In this document: positions 31,994 through 38,977 of the stretch, in pieces
Numbering within the stretch: position 1 is the first letter of the stretch
Layout of the letters: each line of letters starts with the position of its first letter
IMG/VR virus record: IMGVR_UViG_3300022750_000003
Coordinates: 1-49,621 of that record
Length of the DNA: 49,621 bases
Origin: a virus
Strand: one strand, 5' to 3'
Program-made: the position numbers and the translations under genes
The notes under the pieces: generated by a model
Databases searched by the model: none
Seen by the model: only the letters and a program-made list of their open reading frames with translations
What the model was told of the DNA's origin: nothing

Positions 31994-32347
31994 TTACCCC
32001 TCGATAATCCAGGCCGACATAAGGGCATCACCGCCGGTGACGTTTACAACGCCGGCGAGGAAGTTCCGAATGCTCGCCAGGGTGACCGCGAGGATAGCTC
32101 CGGCCGGAACACTGATGGCGTAACCCGCCGCGTTGTTAATCGGCTTGCCCTGGCCGGGCAGGGAAACCGTAGTTACGGCATCCCCGTCGATGGTCACGAC
32201 TTGCGGAGTAACATCAGTATTCTGCAGGTACAGGACCTGCACGAGGGACGGGTTATAGGCCAGGGTGTCAGTGCCCGTAAGGGCCGTTTTCAGCACCTCG
32301 AACTCTGCCGACTTACCCCGGGCGGTGTTTGCTGCAATTAGTGCCAT
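31994..32347 (-). CDS. Small tail structural protein, 117 aa
   Basis: Beta-rich sequence with repeated Thr/Val segments (TLAYNPSLVQVLYLQNTD, GYAISVPAGAILAVTLAS). It has a GAGGAC ribosome site and lies between the tail tube and the chaperone genes. Likely a structural component or cap of the tail or head-tail region, possibly Ig-like. I cannot give a precise family. Confidence 0.7.
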   Translation of the reverse strand: MALIAANTARGKSAEFEVLKTALTGTDTLAYNPSLVQVLYLQNTDVTPQVVTIDGDAVTTVSLPGQGKPINNAAGYAISVPAGAILAVTLASIRNFLAGVVNVTGGDALMSAWIIEG

Positions 32348-32363
32348 GGCTCAGTCCTCAAGG

Positions 32364-32834
32364 CTAGACGGTAGGAACTGCGGTGCCACGTTGTACCGCG
32401 GTGGCCTCGAAGCTGAAAGTCACGGCCGAGCGGTTCTCACCCGAGCGGGACATGTTGTTCACCAGCGCCGGGAAAGTAAACGTCAAGTCCGGATAGGTAA
32501 GACGAATCCAGGCGTACGGCTGGTCACCGGTGGCGGTCGGGGTGTGGACGTGCTGGGTCAGCGCGATCTGGTTCGACGCGGTGCTGTCCGTTTTCATGCA
32601 CAGGCCGTCGCCGGAAACGGTCATGTTCAACGCGGAGGCCAGTTGCTCCATTACCGCGCCCTCGTTGTCGTCGCCGTCGGCCTCGGTCAGGTCCCACTCA
32701 ATGTTGAGGTCCTTGGTGGTCATAGCCCCGACGCGCAGCCAGTCGCCTACGAGCGGGGTTTCCTCAGGGCAGAGGATTTGGTATTCGAGTACCGCTACGC
32801 GGCCTACGAATTTACCGTTTGCACATTCAGCCAT
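32364..32834 (-). CDS. Major tail (tube) protein
   Basis: A 156-residue protein starting MAECANGKFVGRVAVLEY with GGAGAG upstream. It has the size, beta-strand content and position of a lambda gpV-like tail tube subunit: strands around LEYQILCPEETPLVG, then an acidic loop (EADGDDNEGAV), and SAVTFSFEATAVQ at the end. The tape measure follows two genes later and the terminator protein precedes it. It would form the hexameric rings of the tail. Confidence 0.82.
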   Translation of the reverse strand: MAECANGKFVGRVAVLEYQILCPEETPLVGDWLRVGAMTTKDLNIEWDLTEADGDDNEGAVMEQLASALNMTVSGDGLCMKTDSTASNQIALTQHVHTPTATGDQPYAWIRLTYPDLTFTFPALVNNMSRSGENRSAVTFSFEATAVQRGTAVPTV

Positions 32835-32845
32835 GGTCGGCTCTC

Positions 32846-33244
32846 CTAAACAGTTAGTTGCAGGGTTACGCCATACCACGGTCGGCCCGTGTCAGTATAG
32901 CCAGGGCCCATTATGCCACCGATCACGTCAATCTGCGCGACACCGCACGCCTCGAAGTCCTCGCCCGGCATCAGGCGCGTAACGATCACCTGCATCAGGT
33001 CGCGCAGCGCCTGCAGTTCGGCTGTCCGGCTCTCCCAGTCCAAGGGGCCAACCAGCACCACCCGGTAATGGTAGAACTGCTGGTGCACGTCAATCTGTCC
33101 GGGCTCCTCGACGAGTGACACTAGCCGACGGTTGCGGTTGGCCTCCAGGTCGCGCCAGGGGCCGCGAAAGAACTTACAGGCCGCCCACTGCGGGTCCTCT
33201 TTCAGCCAGTCGCTGAGAGCCTCGTAGGGCGTTGCGGTGGTCAT
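32846..33244 (-). CDS. Tail terminator protein (lambda U type)
   Basis: A 132-residue protein with an Ala/Trp N-terminus (PYEALSDWLKEDPQW) and a C-terminal beta sheet (YRVVLVGPLDWESR, GRPWYGVTLQLTV). Length, position before the tail tube gene and overlap with the upstream gene (ATGA) match the tail terminator that caps the tube and joins it to the head. Confidence 0.78.
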   Translation of the reverse strand: MTTATPYEALSDWLKEDPQWAACKFFRGPWRDLEANRNRRLVSLVEEPGQIDVHQQFYHYRVVLVGPLDWESRTAELQALRDLMQVIVTRLMPGEDFEACGVAQIDVIGGIMGPGYTDTGRPWYGVTLQLTV

Positions 33245-33666
33245 ATGCTCATGCCTTTTTTAAGTATCATCCGGATTGCCTGCAGGCCGTCCCGCTCGAA
33301 CCCTTTTACCAGGAATTCCGGTTCCGCGTTCGGGTCCCAGTAGTTCCCGACGCCGGTACCGCCGCCGAACGACTGTCCGTCCTTGGTCTTGCCGAAGTCA
33401 CCCCGCGGTTTTCCTTTCAGCTTGCCGCTCATGCCGTGCACCGCCGCCGCATAGGCCGCCGTGTAGCCGTACTGGCCGACCCACCCATTAGCAACCGGCT
33501 TCACTTCCCGGAACCGGGACCGCAGCAGGTGGCCGGTGTCAATCGGGGTTAGGAGGTCCGCGTACATGCCGCCGACAATCATTGCCTGGGTAACGCTCTT
33601 TTCGAGCATGGGCCCGACGATTTTAGCGGTCAGGGCCTTTAGATTCTTGCGGACGTTGCTTCGCAT
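33241..33666 (-). CDS. HK97 gp10-like head-tail joining/tail completion protein
   Basis: A 141-residue protein. Its core is TPIDTGHLLRSRF and GYTAAYAAAVHGMSG, then PEFLVKGFERDG, features of the HK97 gp10 family of minor tail/neck proteins. The start at 33666 (MRSNVRKNLKAL) has AAGGTG upstream. The protein probably sits at the neck and completes the tail end that binds the head. Confidence 0.83.
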   Translation of the reverse strand: MRSNVRKNLKALTAKIVGPMLEKSVTQAMIVGGMYADLLTPIDTGHLLRSRFREVKPVANGWVGQYGYTAAYAAAVHGMSGKLKGKPRGDFGKTKDGQSFGGGTGVGNYWDPNAEPEFLVKGFERDGLQAIRMILKKGMSI

Positions 33667-33668
33667 GG

Positions 33669-34010
33669 TCACACCTTCAGGGAGAACGCCGGGGGCTCGT
33701 CAAACATGGACATGTCGTCCTCGTTTCGGTCCAGGATTTCCCGCCACTCCGGGACCGTGGAGTTAAGACGGATCTGGTCGAAAATGCGCGGCCGCACGTC
33801 CTCCGTGAACACCTCCCAGGTCGGCACTACGTCCTTTCCCTGGCTGTCGGCGATCTTGGTCCGGGCCTCGCCTTGCGGAGCCCGCCAGGTGCATTCGATT
33901 TCGTACTCAGGCCCCCAGGTAACCCCGCCGTTCTCCGTGTCCGTGTCGAGGCGCGGCTTTACGGTGGCGGTGTTCGTGTTGGCCCAGCCGCTGGTGGTGT
34001 TGCTCGCCAT
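33669..34010 (-). CDS. Head closure/stopper-like neck protein, 113 aa
   Basis: A small beta-rich protein (YEIECTWRAPQGEART, KDVVPTWEVFTEDV) with the size and position of head closure proteins such as SPP1 gp16 or HK97 gp7. It is preceded by GGAGATAGG. It would seal the portal vertex after packaging and serve as tail docking point. Assignment is by position and size. Confidence 0.75.
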   Translation of the reverse strand: MASNTTSGWANTNTATVKPRLDTDTENGGVTWGPEYEIECTWRAPQGEARTKIADSQGKDVVPTWEVFTEDVRPRIFDQIRLNSTVPEWREILDRNEDDMSMFDEPPAFSLKV

Positions 34011-34014
34011 GGGC

Positions 34015-34419
34015 CTATCTCCGGTTGTAGCAGGCCACGCCTACTCGGGAAAAATACTTTTTAGTCACGGTTGGATCCGCCGGTAGGAAGTCGCCAAGGC
34101 AGTTGGCAGGGTCGAACGCGCCGAGAGCAGCTAGGGCGCCTTTCCACATATCTGACAGGGTGGCCTGGTTGAACGAGCGGCTAGCGCCGTTCGGAGCTGT
34201 CTGCGAGGTGATGAACCGAGAGAAGCTGCCCAGCGCTATCAGGTAGGCCAGGTACAGGCACAGCACCGTTTGCACCGCCGGGGTGTAGCCGTTCGCGTCG
34301 AAACACTCCTGCAGCGCTGGGTTGTTCGCAAGTTCTACGATGGCGTCGACCATGAGCGGGTCCAGGGTCACGCCTTGAGTTGCCAGGAAGGCGTTTAGCT
34401 GTTCGGCGGTGATCGCCAT
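34015..34419 (-). CDS. Neck adaptor protein, first gene of the tail operon
   Basis: A 134-residue helical protein (QLNAFLATQGVTLDPLMVD, VQTVLCLYLAYLIAL, ATLSDMWKGALAALG) resembling head-tail adaptors that bind the portal, such as HK97 gp6 and SPP1 gp15. It is the first gene after the 34435-34640 element on this strand, so that element likely contains its promoter. GAGGTGG precedes the start. Confidence 0.78.
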   Translation of the reverse strand: MAITAEQLNAFLATQGVTLDPLMVDAIVELANNPALQECFDANGYTPAVQTVLCLYLAYLIALGSFSRFITSQTAPNGASRSFNQATLSDMWKGALAALGAFDPANCLGDFLPADPTVTKKYFSRVGVACYNRR

Positions 34420-34434
34420 GTTCCACCTCGTGGG

Positions 34435-34640
34435 TAGGGATGTAGGGATAGATAGGGATGATACTACCGCTCCCGTGGTGGGGCTATGGGCCCGTATCCC
34501 TCTATATGTATTATTCTACCTTTACTCTTAAGAAGTATCTCTACATACCTTCCAGACATACACGTCGGCCAGTGTTTCCGGGGTTGCCGCAGGGGTGGAC
34601 ATGCTGGGCGTCGTCTCTACCGGATCCCTTCCTATCCCTA
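34435..34640. repeat. AT-rich intergenic element A (related to element B)
   Basis: A noncoding stretch between the divergent neck gene and the small plus-strand cassette. It shares with 48815-49025, in the same order and orientation, the words TAGGGATAGAT (34443), ATATGTATT (34504), CAGACA (34553), CCGGGG (34578), GGGGTGG (34592) and ACCGGATCCCT (34619). It begins with three TAGGGAT repeats and ends with the inverted ATCCCTA. An AT-rich core of about 55 bases stands out in this GC-rich genome. It may be an origin, a packaging or recombination site or a late promoter region; no coding frame is credible. Confidence 0.75.
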
Positions 34641-34669
34641 TTGACAGGGCGGAAAGGCGAGCGCATTAT
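34641..34669 (+). promoter_or_regulatory. Promoter P6 of the small-gene cassette
   Basis: Plus strand: TTGACA, a 17-base spacer ending GCGAGCG, CATTAT followed by GCGTCTAC. A GCGCA-TTA-TGCG dyad covers the -10. The -35 directly follows the last ATCCCTA of element A. Confidence 0.85.
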
Positions 34670-34698
34670 GCGTCTACCTAAACCGGAGCACTAAAGTA

Positions 34699-34977
34699 AT
34701 GGGAATTTTCGCAAAGTTGTTTCAATTCGACACCGTTGGCCAGGTTCTCGTAAAGCTGGACGACGAGGAGAACGGGCCGGAGGTCCGGCTGTACTTCCAG
34801 CCACCTGGCCTGGGCGTCTGCTCCTCGGCTTTCAAATTCGAGGCCGACGAGAACGGCACCGAGTGGGACAAGGCAGAGCGGGCTTTCGAACTGGTAGACG
34901 CCGAGAAGGCAGAAAAAATCGTAATGGGGGTACTGGAAACCATCCCTAAAAGCCTGATGGCCGAGGAGGACGAGTGA
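34699..34977 (+). CDS. Small acidic protein, 92 aa
   Basis: First gene of a four-gene plus-strand cassette with its own promoter. The N-terminus MGIFAKLFQFDTVGQVLV is followed by beta-rich, acidic sequence (DDEENGPEVRLYFQPPG, AERAFELVDAEKAEKIV) and an acidic tail (MAEEDE). Such compact acidic proteins can mimic DNA or block host enzymes, but I see no specific motif. TGATG coupling to the next gene. Confidence 0.72.
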   Translation: MGIFAKLFQFDTVGQVLVKLDDEENGPEVRLYFQPPGLGVCSSAFKFEADENGTEWDKAERAFELVDAEKAEKIVMGVLETIPKSLMAEEDE

Positions 34978-35354
34978 TGGCTAAGCGACCGACCGACCGA
35001 ATCAAACTGAAAGTGTGGAACGCCCGCACCACGATGGAGTACGACGGGGGTACCGTTGAGGGCCTCGGGTACTGCGGATGGGGGCTTACTGCGGCAGAAC
35101 GCAACACCTTGATAGAAAAGCTCGGGGAGCAGCGCGCAGAGTTGCTGGGCCAGGTTTCCGCCGCGCACGACGAAACCACTCTGCACCCATCCGACGAGCA
35201 TGCGCTCGACACCATTGACGCGGCGTTCTTTTCGGGTGACGCGTTCCACTCCCCGGAGTCGCTGTCTCGCGTTGAGTACTTCCTGGCGCGGTGGTTCCGA
35301 GAGGCGGAGCGCATCCGTTCGGCGAACTTCTTTGCAGACGAGGGGGACGAATAG
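34977..35354 (+). CDS. Unknown small protein, 125 aa
   Basis: Starts MAKRPTDRIKLKVWNA; the ATG shares a base with the previous stop. Conserved-looking segments are GLGYCGWGLTAAERNTLI and SRVEYFLARWFREAERIR, with an acidic end (FADEGDE). It is soluble and has no catalytic pattern. Its place in a dedicated early-type cassette inside the late region suggests a host-directed or accessory role (inference). Confidence 0.72.
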   Translation: MAKRPTDRIKLKVWNARTTMEYDGGTVEGLGYCGWGLTAAERNTLIEKLGEQRAELLGQVSAAHDETTLHPSDEHALDTIDAAFFSGDAFHSPESLSRVEYFLARWFREAERIRSANFFADEGDE

Positions 35355-35564
35355 GTGGCCGGTGCAGCCCTCCTGCTCATCGGTGCGCTATGTGACACCA
35401 CGGGCTGCACATACCTGGACGCCTCCAGTAAGTACTCGCTGAAAACCGCGGACGAGTGCTGGGAGGCCGCGCAGGCCATGAACGTGCTTAACAAATTCGC
35501 CGGGCAGGACATACGCTACGCCTGCCTCGATAAAATTGAACTGGATAGACTGAGGAAACTGTAA
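35355..35564 (+). CDS. Small putative membrane or secreted protein, 69 aa
   Basis: A GTG start directly after the previous stop. The hydrophobic N-terminus MAGAALLLIGALCDTTGC could be a signal or membrane anchor; the Cys at residue 18 has no strict lipobox. The rest (ADECWEAAQAMNVLN) is amphipathic. Third gene of the cassette, translated by tight coupling. Function is unknown. Confidence 0.62.
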   Translation: MAGAALLLIGALCDTTGCTYLDASSKYSLKTADECWEAAQAMNVLNKFAGQDIRYACLDKIELDRLRKL

Positions 35565-35741
35565 ATGGGTGAACTGCGCAGGACCGTTAAGCAGTTACTG
35601 AAACGCCATAAGAAACACGGGTCCCCAAGGCACGGCCACGCAGTAGCAGGCCTGTGGGACGGCGATTCAAGGCATCCGAAGGGCACAGTTTGCGAGGAGT
35701 GCGCTACCTGGGAAAAGCTTAGAAGACTGGTAGCCAAGTAA
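35565..35741 (+). CDS. Small zinc-binding-type protein, 58 aa
   Basis: The ATG follows the previous stop directly (TAA ATG). The product begins MGELRRTVKQLLKRHKKHG, is strongly basic with many His, and has one CxxC pair (GTVCEECATWEKLRRL). With the preceding His residues it could bind zinc and nucleic acid. It is the last cassette gene, followed at once by a strong bidirectional terminator. It is short but supported by spacing, codon pattern and context. Confidence 0.65.
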   Translation: MGELRRTVKQLLKRHKKHGSPRHGHAVAGLWDGDSRHPKGTVCEECATWEKLRRLVAK

Positions 35742-35742
35742 C

Positions 35743-35783
35743 AAAAAGCCCCGGCAGTCCTTTCAGACCCCGGGGCTTTTCTT
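35743..35783. terminator. Bidirectional rho-independent terminator
   Basis: Stem GCCCCGG/CCGGGGC with a 15-base loop, A-tract on the left and T-tract on the right. It stops the plus-strand cassette and the converging minus-strand capsid operon. Confidence 0.9.
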
Positions 35784-35795
35784 TGTGCAGGCTTT

Positions 35796-36164
35796 TTACT
35801 TCTTCGGTGCAGTCGCCAGTTTCATCGCTTCGGCCTGGGCGGCCTGTACGATTTCCGCTGCCTTCGCTTCGCCGGCTTTAACCAGTTCCGCTGCTTTGCC
35901 TTCGGCGTCGGAGACGATCTGTGCCGCCTTGCCCTCAGCCTCGGAAAGGTAACCGGCTACGGCGGTGTCGACTTTCGCCTTACCGTCGGCCAGGTACTGG
36001 GCCAGCTCGTCCTCGACGTCGTCGATAGAACGTGCAGCGCCGCCCTGGGTGATGCGGGAGGCGTAGAGCGGGCTTTCTGCCTGGGCGTCGGTCAGCTCTA
36101 CCGTGGAGCCTGGCAGAGCGTCACCGATTGCCGCGGTCAGGATGTAACGAGTGGTTTTAGACAT
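35796..36164 (-). CDS. Head-associated coiled-coil protein, 122 aa
   Basis: The C-terminal half is a regular Ala/Lys/Glu helix with about 11-residue repeats (SEAEGKAAQIVSDAEGKAAE). The N-terminal part (YILTAAIGDALPGSTVEL) is beta-rich. It overlaps the capsid stop and is last in the capsid operon. Possible roles are head fibre, capsid stabiliser or neck spacer; the family is not recognised. Confidence 0.7.
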   Translation of the reverse strand: MSKTTRYILTAAIGDALPGSTVELTDAQAESPLYASRITQGGAARSIDDVEDELAQYLADGKAKVDTAVAGYLSEAEGKAAQIVSDAEGKAAELVKAGEAKAAEIVQAAQAEAMKLATAPKK

Positions 36165-37237
36165 TACGCCGGTGCTCCGTAGAAAACGCCCTTGGATTTG
36201 CCCGCGCTGTCGGCCTTGATTTGCAGGCCAGTCGCGGTCCAGTTCAACACCTGGAAGTCGTCCATTGGAGTCTGACGAACCATCGGGGTGCTGGTCATCG
36301 GCATGCCGACTACAGGGCGGATATAGCGCTGGTCCAGGATAACGCCGGTGATTTCGTTTCCGGTGTAGTTCCGGTCGTAAACGATATCTTGAATGTCCGG
36401 GTTTTCTTTCAGGATCGAAAGAATAGAGCGAGTAGAACCGACCACGCCACCCATGCGGGACAGGTTCTGCATTACTGCGGACGAGGTGTAGAACTTCACC
36501 GCACCGGTGGCGAACTGGTTACGCATGGCCGCAACGACTTGGATAAAGAAGTTGTTAGCCTGCTCCAGGGTCAGAGAACCCGAGGTCAAGTCCACCGCGG
36601 TGATGCCCAGGCCACCGGTGGCCAAGCTTACTGCCAGGGTGTTAGGGCTGGTTTTGATGCCGTGGCCCTTGTAGCCCTTGTAGACCTTGGAGACATCGCC
36701 GTTCACCATGTAGCGCGCGGACTGGTCCTGCACTTCGAGGATGGAACCCGACTGGTCTTCCAGCAGGCCGTCGAAGCCTTCCGAGCGCTCGCCTTCCAGT
36801 TCGCGCCAGGTGCGGCCGACTTGACCGGTGTGCACCAGAATAACGGTGCCGTCGAAGTCGTAGGTACCTTTATCCATCGGCTTTTTGTGCTGGCCGTCGA
36901 TAGACGACTGAGCGGAGAACGCGCCGTTAGTGCGACGGTACTCGGAAACGATCTTGCCGATATTGACCGAACGGGCCAGGGGCGCGAGGTCAGCCAGCAG
37001 GATGGAATCCGGAGCACGGCCCAGGGTGGTGGTTTGGGCGTCGAAGTCGCGCCACACGGCGTCGATATCACGGCCGGCGTTTACCGCCAGTTGCAGCACG
37101 GAGCCGCCCGCGCGGCCTACGTCTGGGAAACGATCCTCGTTAACTGCGAAGTAGTATCGCAGCGCCTGGACGTCGTCCCACTGGCGCGCCAAGCCCGGGT
37201 TACCGGCCTGGTGTTTCTGGGTGAAAATGAAAGACAT
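36164..37237 (-). CDS. Major capsid protein
   Basis: A 357-residue protein. The start MSFIFTQKHQAGNPG has AAGGGG upstream; a longer in-frame extension was rejected. It has the length and composition of HK97-fold coat proteins, with an N-terminal arm, a helical spine (LEQANNFFIQVVAAMRNQF) and a Gly-rich strand region (TGGLGITAVDLTSG). It is preceded by decoration and protease/scaffold genes, the expected order. It forms the icosahedral shell. Confidence 0.85.
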   Translation of the reverse strand: MSFIFTQKHQAGNPGLARQWDDVQALRYYFAVNEDRFPDVGRAGGSVLQLAVNAGRDIDAVWRDFDAQTTTLGRAPDSILLADLAPLARSVNIGKIVSEYRRTNGAFSAQSSIDGQHKKPMDKGTYDFDGTVILVHTGQVGRTWRELEGERSEGFDGLLEDQSGSILEVQDQSARYMVNGDVSKVYKGYKGHGIKTSPNTLAVSLATGGLGITAVDLTSGSLTLEQANNFFIQVVAAMRNQFATGAVKFYTSSAVMQNLSRMGGVVGSTRSILSILKENPDIQDIVYDRNYTGNEITGVILDQRYIRPVVGMPMTSTPMVRQTPMDDFQVLNWTATGLQIKADSAGKSKGVFYGAPA

Positions 37238-37247
37238 GGCTTTCCCC

Positions 37248-37670
37248 TTACTTAAACTTGATAGCGATGCGCTGATCTGCGGTGGTAGCACCGGAGAAAC
37301 CAGCGTCACCGAAGCAGACCGGGTCGGTATCCGCGACCAAGGCAATCAAACGGCCGGTAGCGTTGACCGAGTACGGCACGTCTTCGCCAGCGGTCAGGCC
37401 CGCAGCTGCACGGCCGGTGAACAGGTCGCCGCTGTGAGTGTTGTAGAGGCGCTGGGTGTCGGTAGCTACCGGCACGTCGTCGATTCCGCCGTGGAGCTGC
37501 TCGCCCCAAACGTAAACCGGCAGACCTGGAACAGCGCCGGTGCCGTCCAGTTTCACCACGCAGCCCGGCAGGCGGGCAGCGGCAGTGCTGATGATCTTTT
37601 CGGTGGTTTCCGGGGTAGTGCGATGAACCCCGCCACGCCATACTTTATTCGGTACGCCTACAGTAGCCAT
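37248..37670 (-). CDS. Capsid decoration/cement protein
   Basis: A 140-residue protein starting MATVGVPNKVWRGGVHR with GGAGC upstream. The strand-rich middle (GCVVKLDGTGAVPGLPVYVW) and Gly/Ala segments (GRAAAGLTAGEDVPYSV) resemble small head decoration or structural cement proteins. It lies between protease/scaffold and coat genes, like lambda D. It would stabilise the expanded capsid. Confidence 0.8.
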   Translation of the reverse strand: MATVGVPNKVWRGGVHRTTPETTEKIISTAAARLPGCVVKLDGTGAVPGLPVYVWGEQLHGGIDDVPVATDTQRLYNTHSGDLFTGRAAAGLTAGEDVPYSVNATGRLIALVADTDPVCFGDAGFSGATTADQRIAIKFK

Positions 37671-37680
37671 GGGCTGCTCC

Positions 37681-38019
37681 TTATTCCGGCATCGCGGTTG
37701 GTTTGAACTCGCGGGCACCGGAGGTGCTGCGGTTGGTGGCGAGAGTGCCCGTCTGCACGTCGGTGGCCGGCTTGAACTTAGCCAGGGTCGCCTTGAGGGC
37801 GTTTACCGACAGTTCTGCAGCGGCTTCGGCGCCGACGTGGGTAGCCACTTCGGTACGCAGGGCTTCGGTCTCGGCAGCTTCGCCTTTACCGACCTGGTTT
37901 TCCAGGGCTTCCAGGCGCTTAAGCACCGGGTCGAGGCCTTCGGTTACTGCCGCAACGGCGTTAACTTTCAGGTCGGCGCCGATACCTTCGCGCAGTTCTT
38001 TAATCTGTTCCGGCGTCAT
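37681..38019 (-). CDS. Probable nested scaffold protein
   Basis: Within the protease gene an in-frame ATG at 38019 is preceded by a perfect AGGAGG with eight-base spacing. The resulting 112-residue product (MTPEQIKELREGIGAD ...) is helical and acidic, with a coiled coil (DPVLKRLEALENQVG), as expected of a scaffold. Lambda makes Nu3 from the C gene in the same way. The start is seen in the sequence; expression is inferred. Confidence 0.7.
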   Translation of the reverse strand: MTPEQIKELREGIGADLKVNAVAAVTEGLDPVLKRLEALENQVGKGEAAETEALRTEVATHVGAEAAAELSVNALKATLAKFKPATDVQTGTLATNRSTSGAREFKPTAMPE

Positions 38020-38919
38020 ATCGACAGCCTCCTGGGTAGTTGGGGAAACTTCTTGCAGGTCAAAGTTTAACGCGCCACGGTTGAAAACGCTATTAGCGAA
38101 AATCTGCCACTGGGCTTTACGTACTGCGGCTTTTACCTCATCACTCAGCACCGCCACCGCGCCGACGAACGAGTAGTCCACCGCGTTGTACCGTTGGGCC
38201 GGGGTAGGGCCGCCCTCGCGCTGCTCCAGTTCGAACACTGCGGTGGCGTCGGTGAAGTCTGCCAGCCACGCGTGGAACATCGGCCAGCGGGCCATGCCAG
38301 CAGCACGCAGCACCTCGTGTTTCTCCTGGCTGGTCATGCCTTCGAGAGTGCCGGTGTCGACGTTCACGAACAGGCCCACGCCCTGGTCGATACCGGCGGC
38401 CGGGGCTTCGCCGATTAGGATAGCGTCGTGGTCGATTTCCAGGTACTCCGCGCGGCCCTTGTACGGCAGGCCCTCGGCCACCGGATGGACGCGCAGCCAC
38501 ACTGCTACCGACGTGCTAATAGGCTGTTCGGCCTCGATAGCCGCAATCACCTCGGGCCCGCGCTCGGTTGCGTTGGCGTACAGAACGTCAATCCACTTTT
38601 CAACGTGCACGCGGCCGTCGTCGCCCAGGGTAACGTTACGATTGAACGCGCCGACATGGTTTGCGTGGATGGCCGTAGGGCTGCCAGCGCTGATCCAGTT
38701 ACCGTTTGCGTCTTTAGGGTGCCCCAAGGGCGCCAACTTGTTGTTTAGCTGCATGAACGTACGGGCCGTTTCCTCGGCCGGGTACAAGATGTCGTTCATC
38801 ACGATATTAGGCGGGAGCGTGGAGCTCGGGACGATAATGTAGTCCCGGCCGTCTACCGTTTCCCGGCGGATCTTGCTGTTATCGACCGCCGTAAAGGCGT
38901 TTACGCGTAGCTCCCGCAT
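37681..38919 (-). CDS. Prohead protease fused to scaffold (DUF2213)
   Basis: A 412-residue protein. The N-terminal ~200 residues are a DUF2213 prohead protease (RDYIIVPSSTLPPNIVMNDI, APLGHPKDANG with the likely catalytic His, ISTSVAVWLRV with Ser). The last ~110 residues form an acidic helical scaffold domain. It cleaves the scaffold and matures the prohead, then is removed. An internal start for the scaffold alone lies within. It is the first gene of the capsid operon, divergent from the portal gene. Confidence 0.88.
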   Translation of the reverse strand: MRELRVNAFTAVDNSKIRRETVDGRDYIIVPSSTLPPNIVMNDILYPAEETARTFMQLNNKLAPLGHPKDANGNWISAGSPTAIHANHVGAFNRNVTLGDDGRVHVEKWIDVLYANATERGPEVIAAIEAEQPISTSVAVWLRVHPVAEGLPYKGRAEYLEIDHDAILIGEAPAAGIDQGVGLFVNVDTGTLEGMTSQEKHEVLRAAGMARWPMFHAWLADFTDATAVFELEQREGGPTPAQRYNAVDYSFVGAVAVLSDEVKAAVRKAQWQIFANSVFNRGALNFDLQEVSPTTQEAVDMTPEQIKELREGIGADLKVNAVAAVTEGLDPVLKRLEALENQVGKGEAAETEALRTEVATHVGAEAAAELSVNALKATLAKFKPATDVQTGTLATNRSTSGAREFKPTAMPE

Positions 38920-38977
38920 GTCGGGGCCTCCAATGGGTTAAACTGCGCCAATCATAACGCAAACCGGAGCTTTACGC

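Noticed and set aside
31352-32347. Lambda G/GT-style frameshift in tail chaperone genes
   Set aside because: No slippery heptamer was found near the gene ends, and the downstream gene starts on its own ribosome site.
34443-34459. TAGGGATA repeats resembling part of the I-SceI site
   Set aside because: Only the first eight bases match, and the repeats are better explained as iterons of the element.
36221-37255. 344-residue plus-strand frame opposite the capsid gene
   Set aside because: Antisense to a clear capsid gene, no ribosome site or family features.
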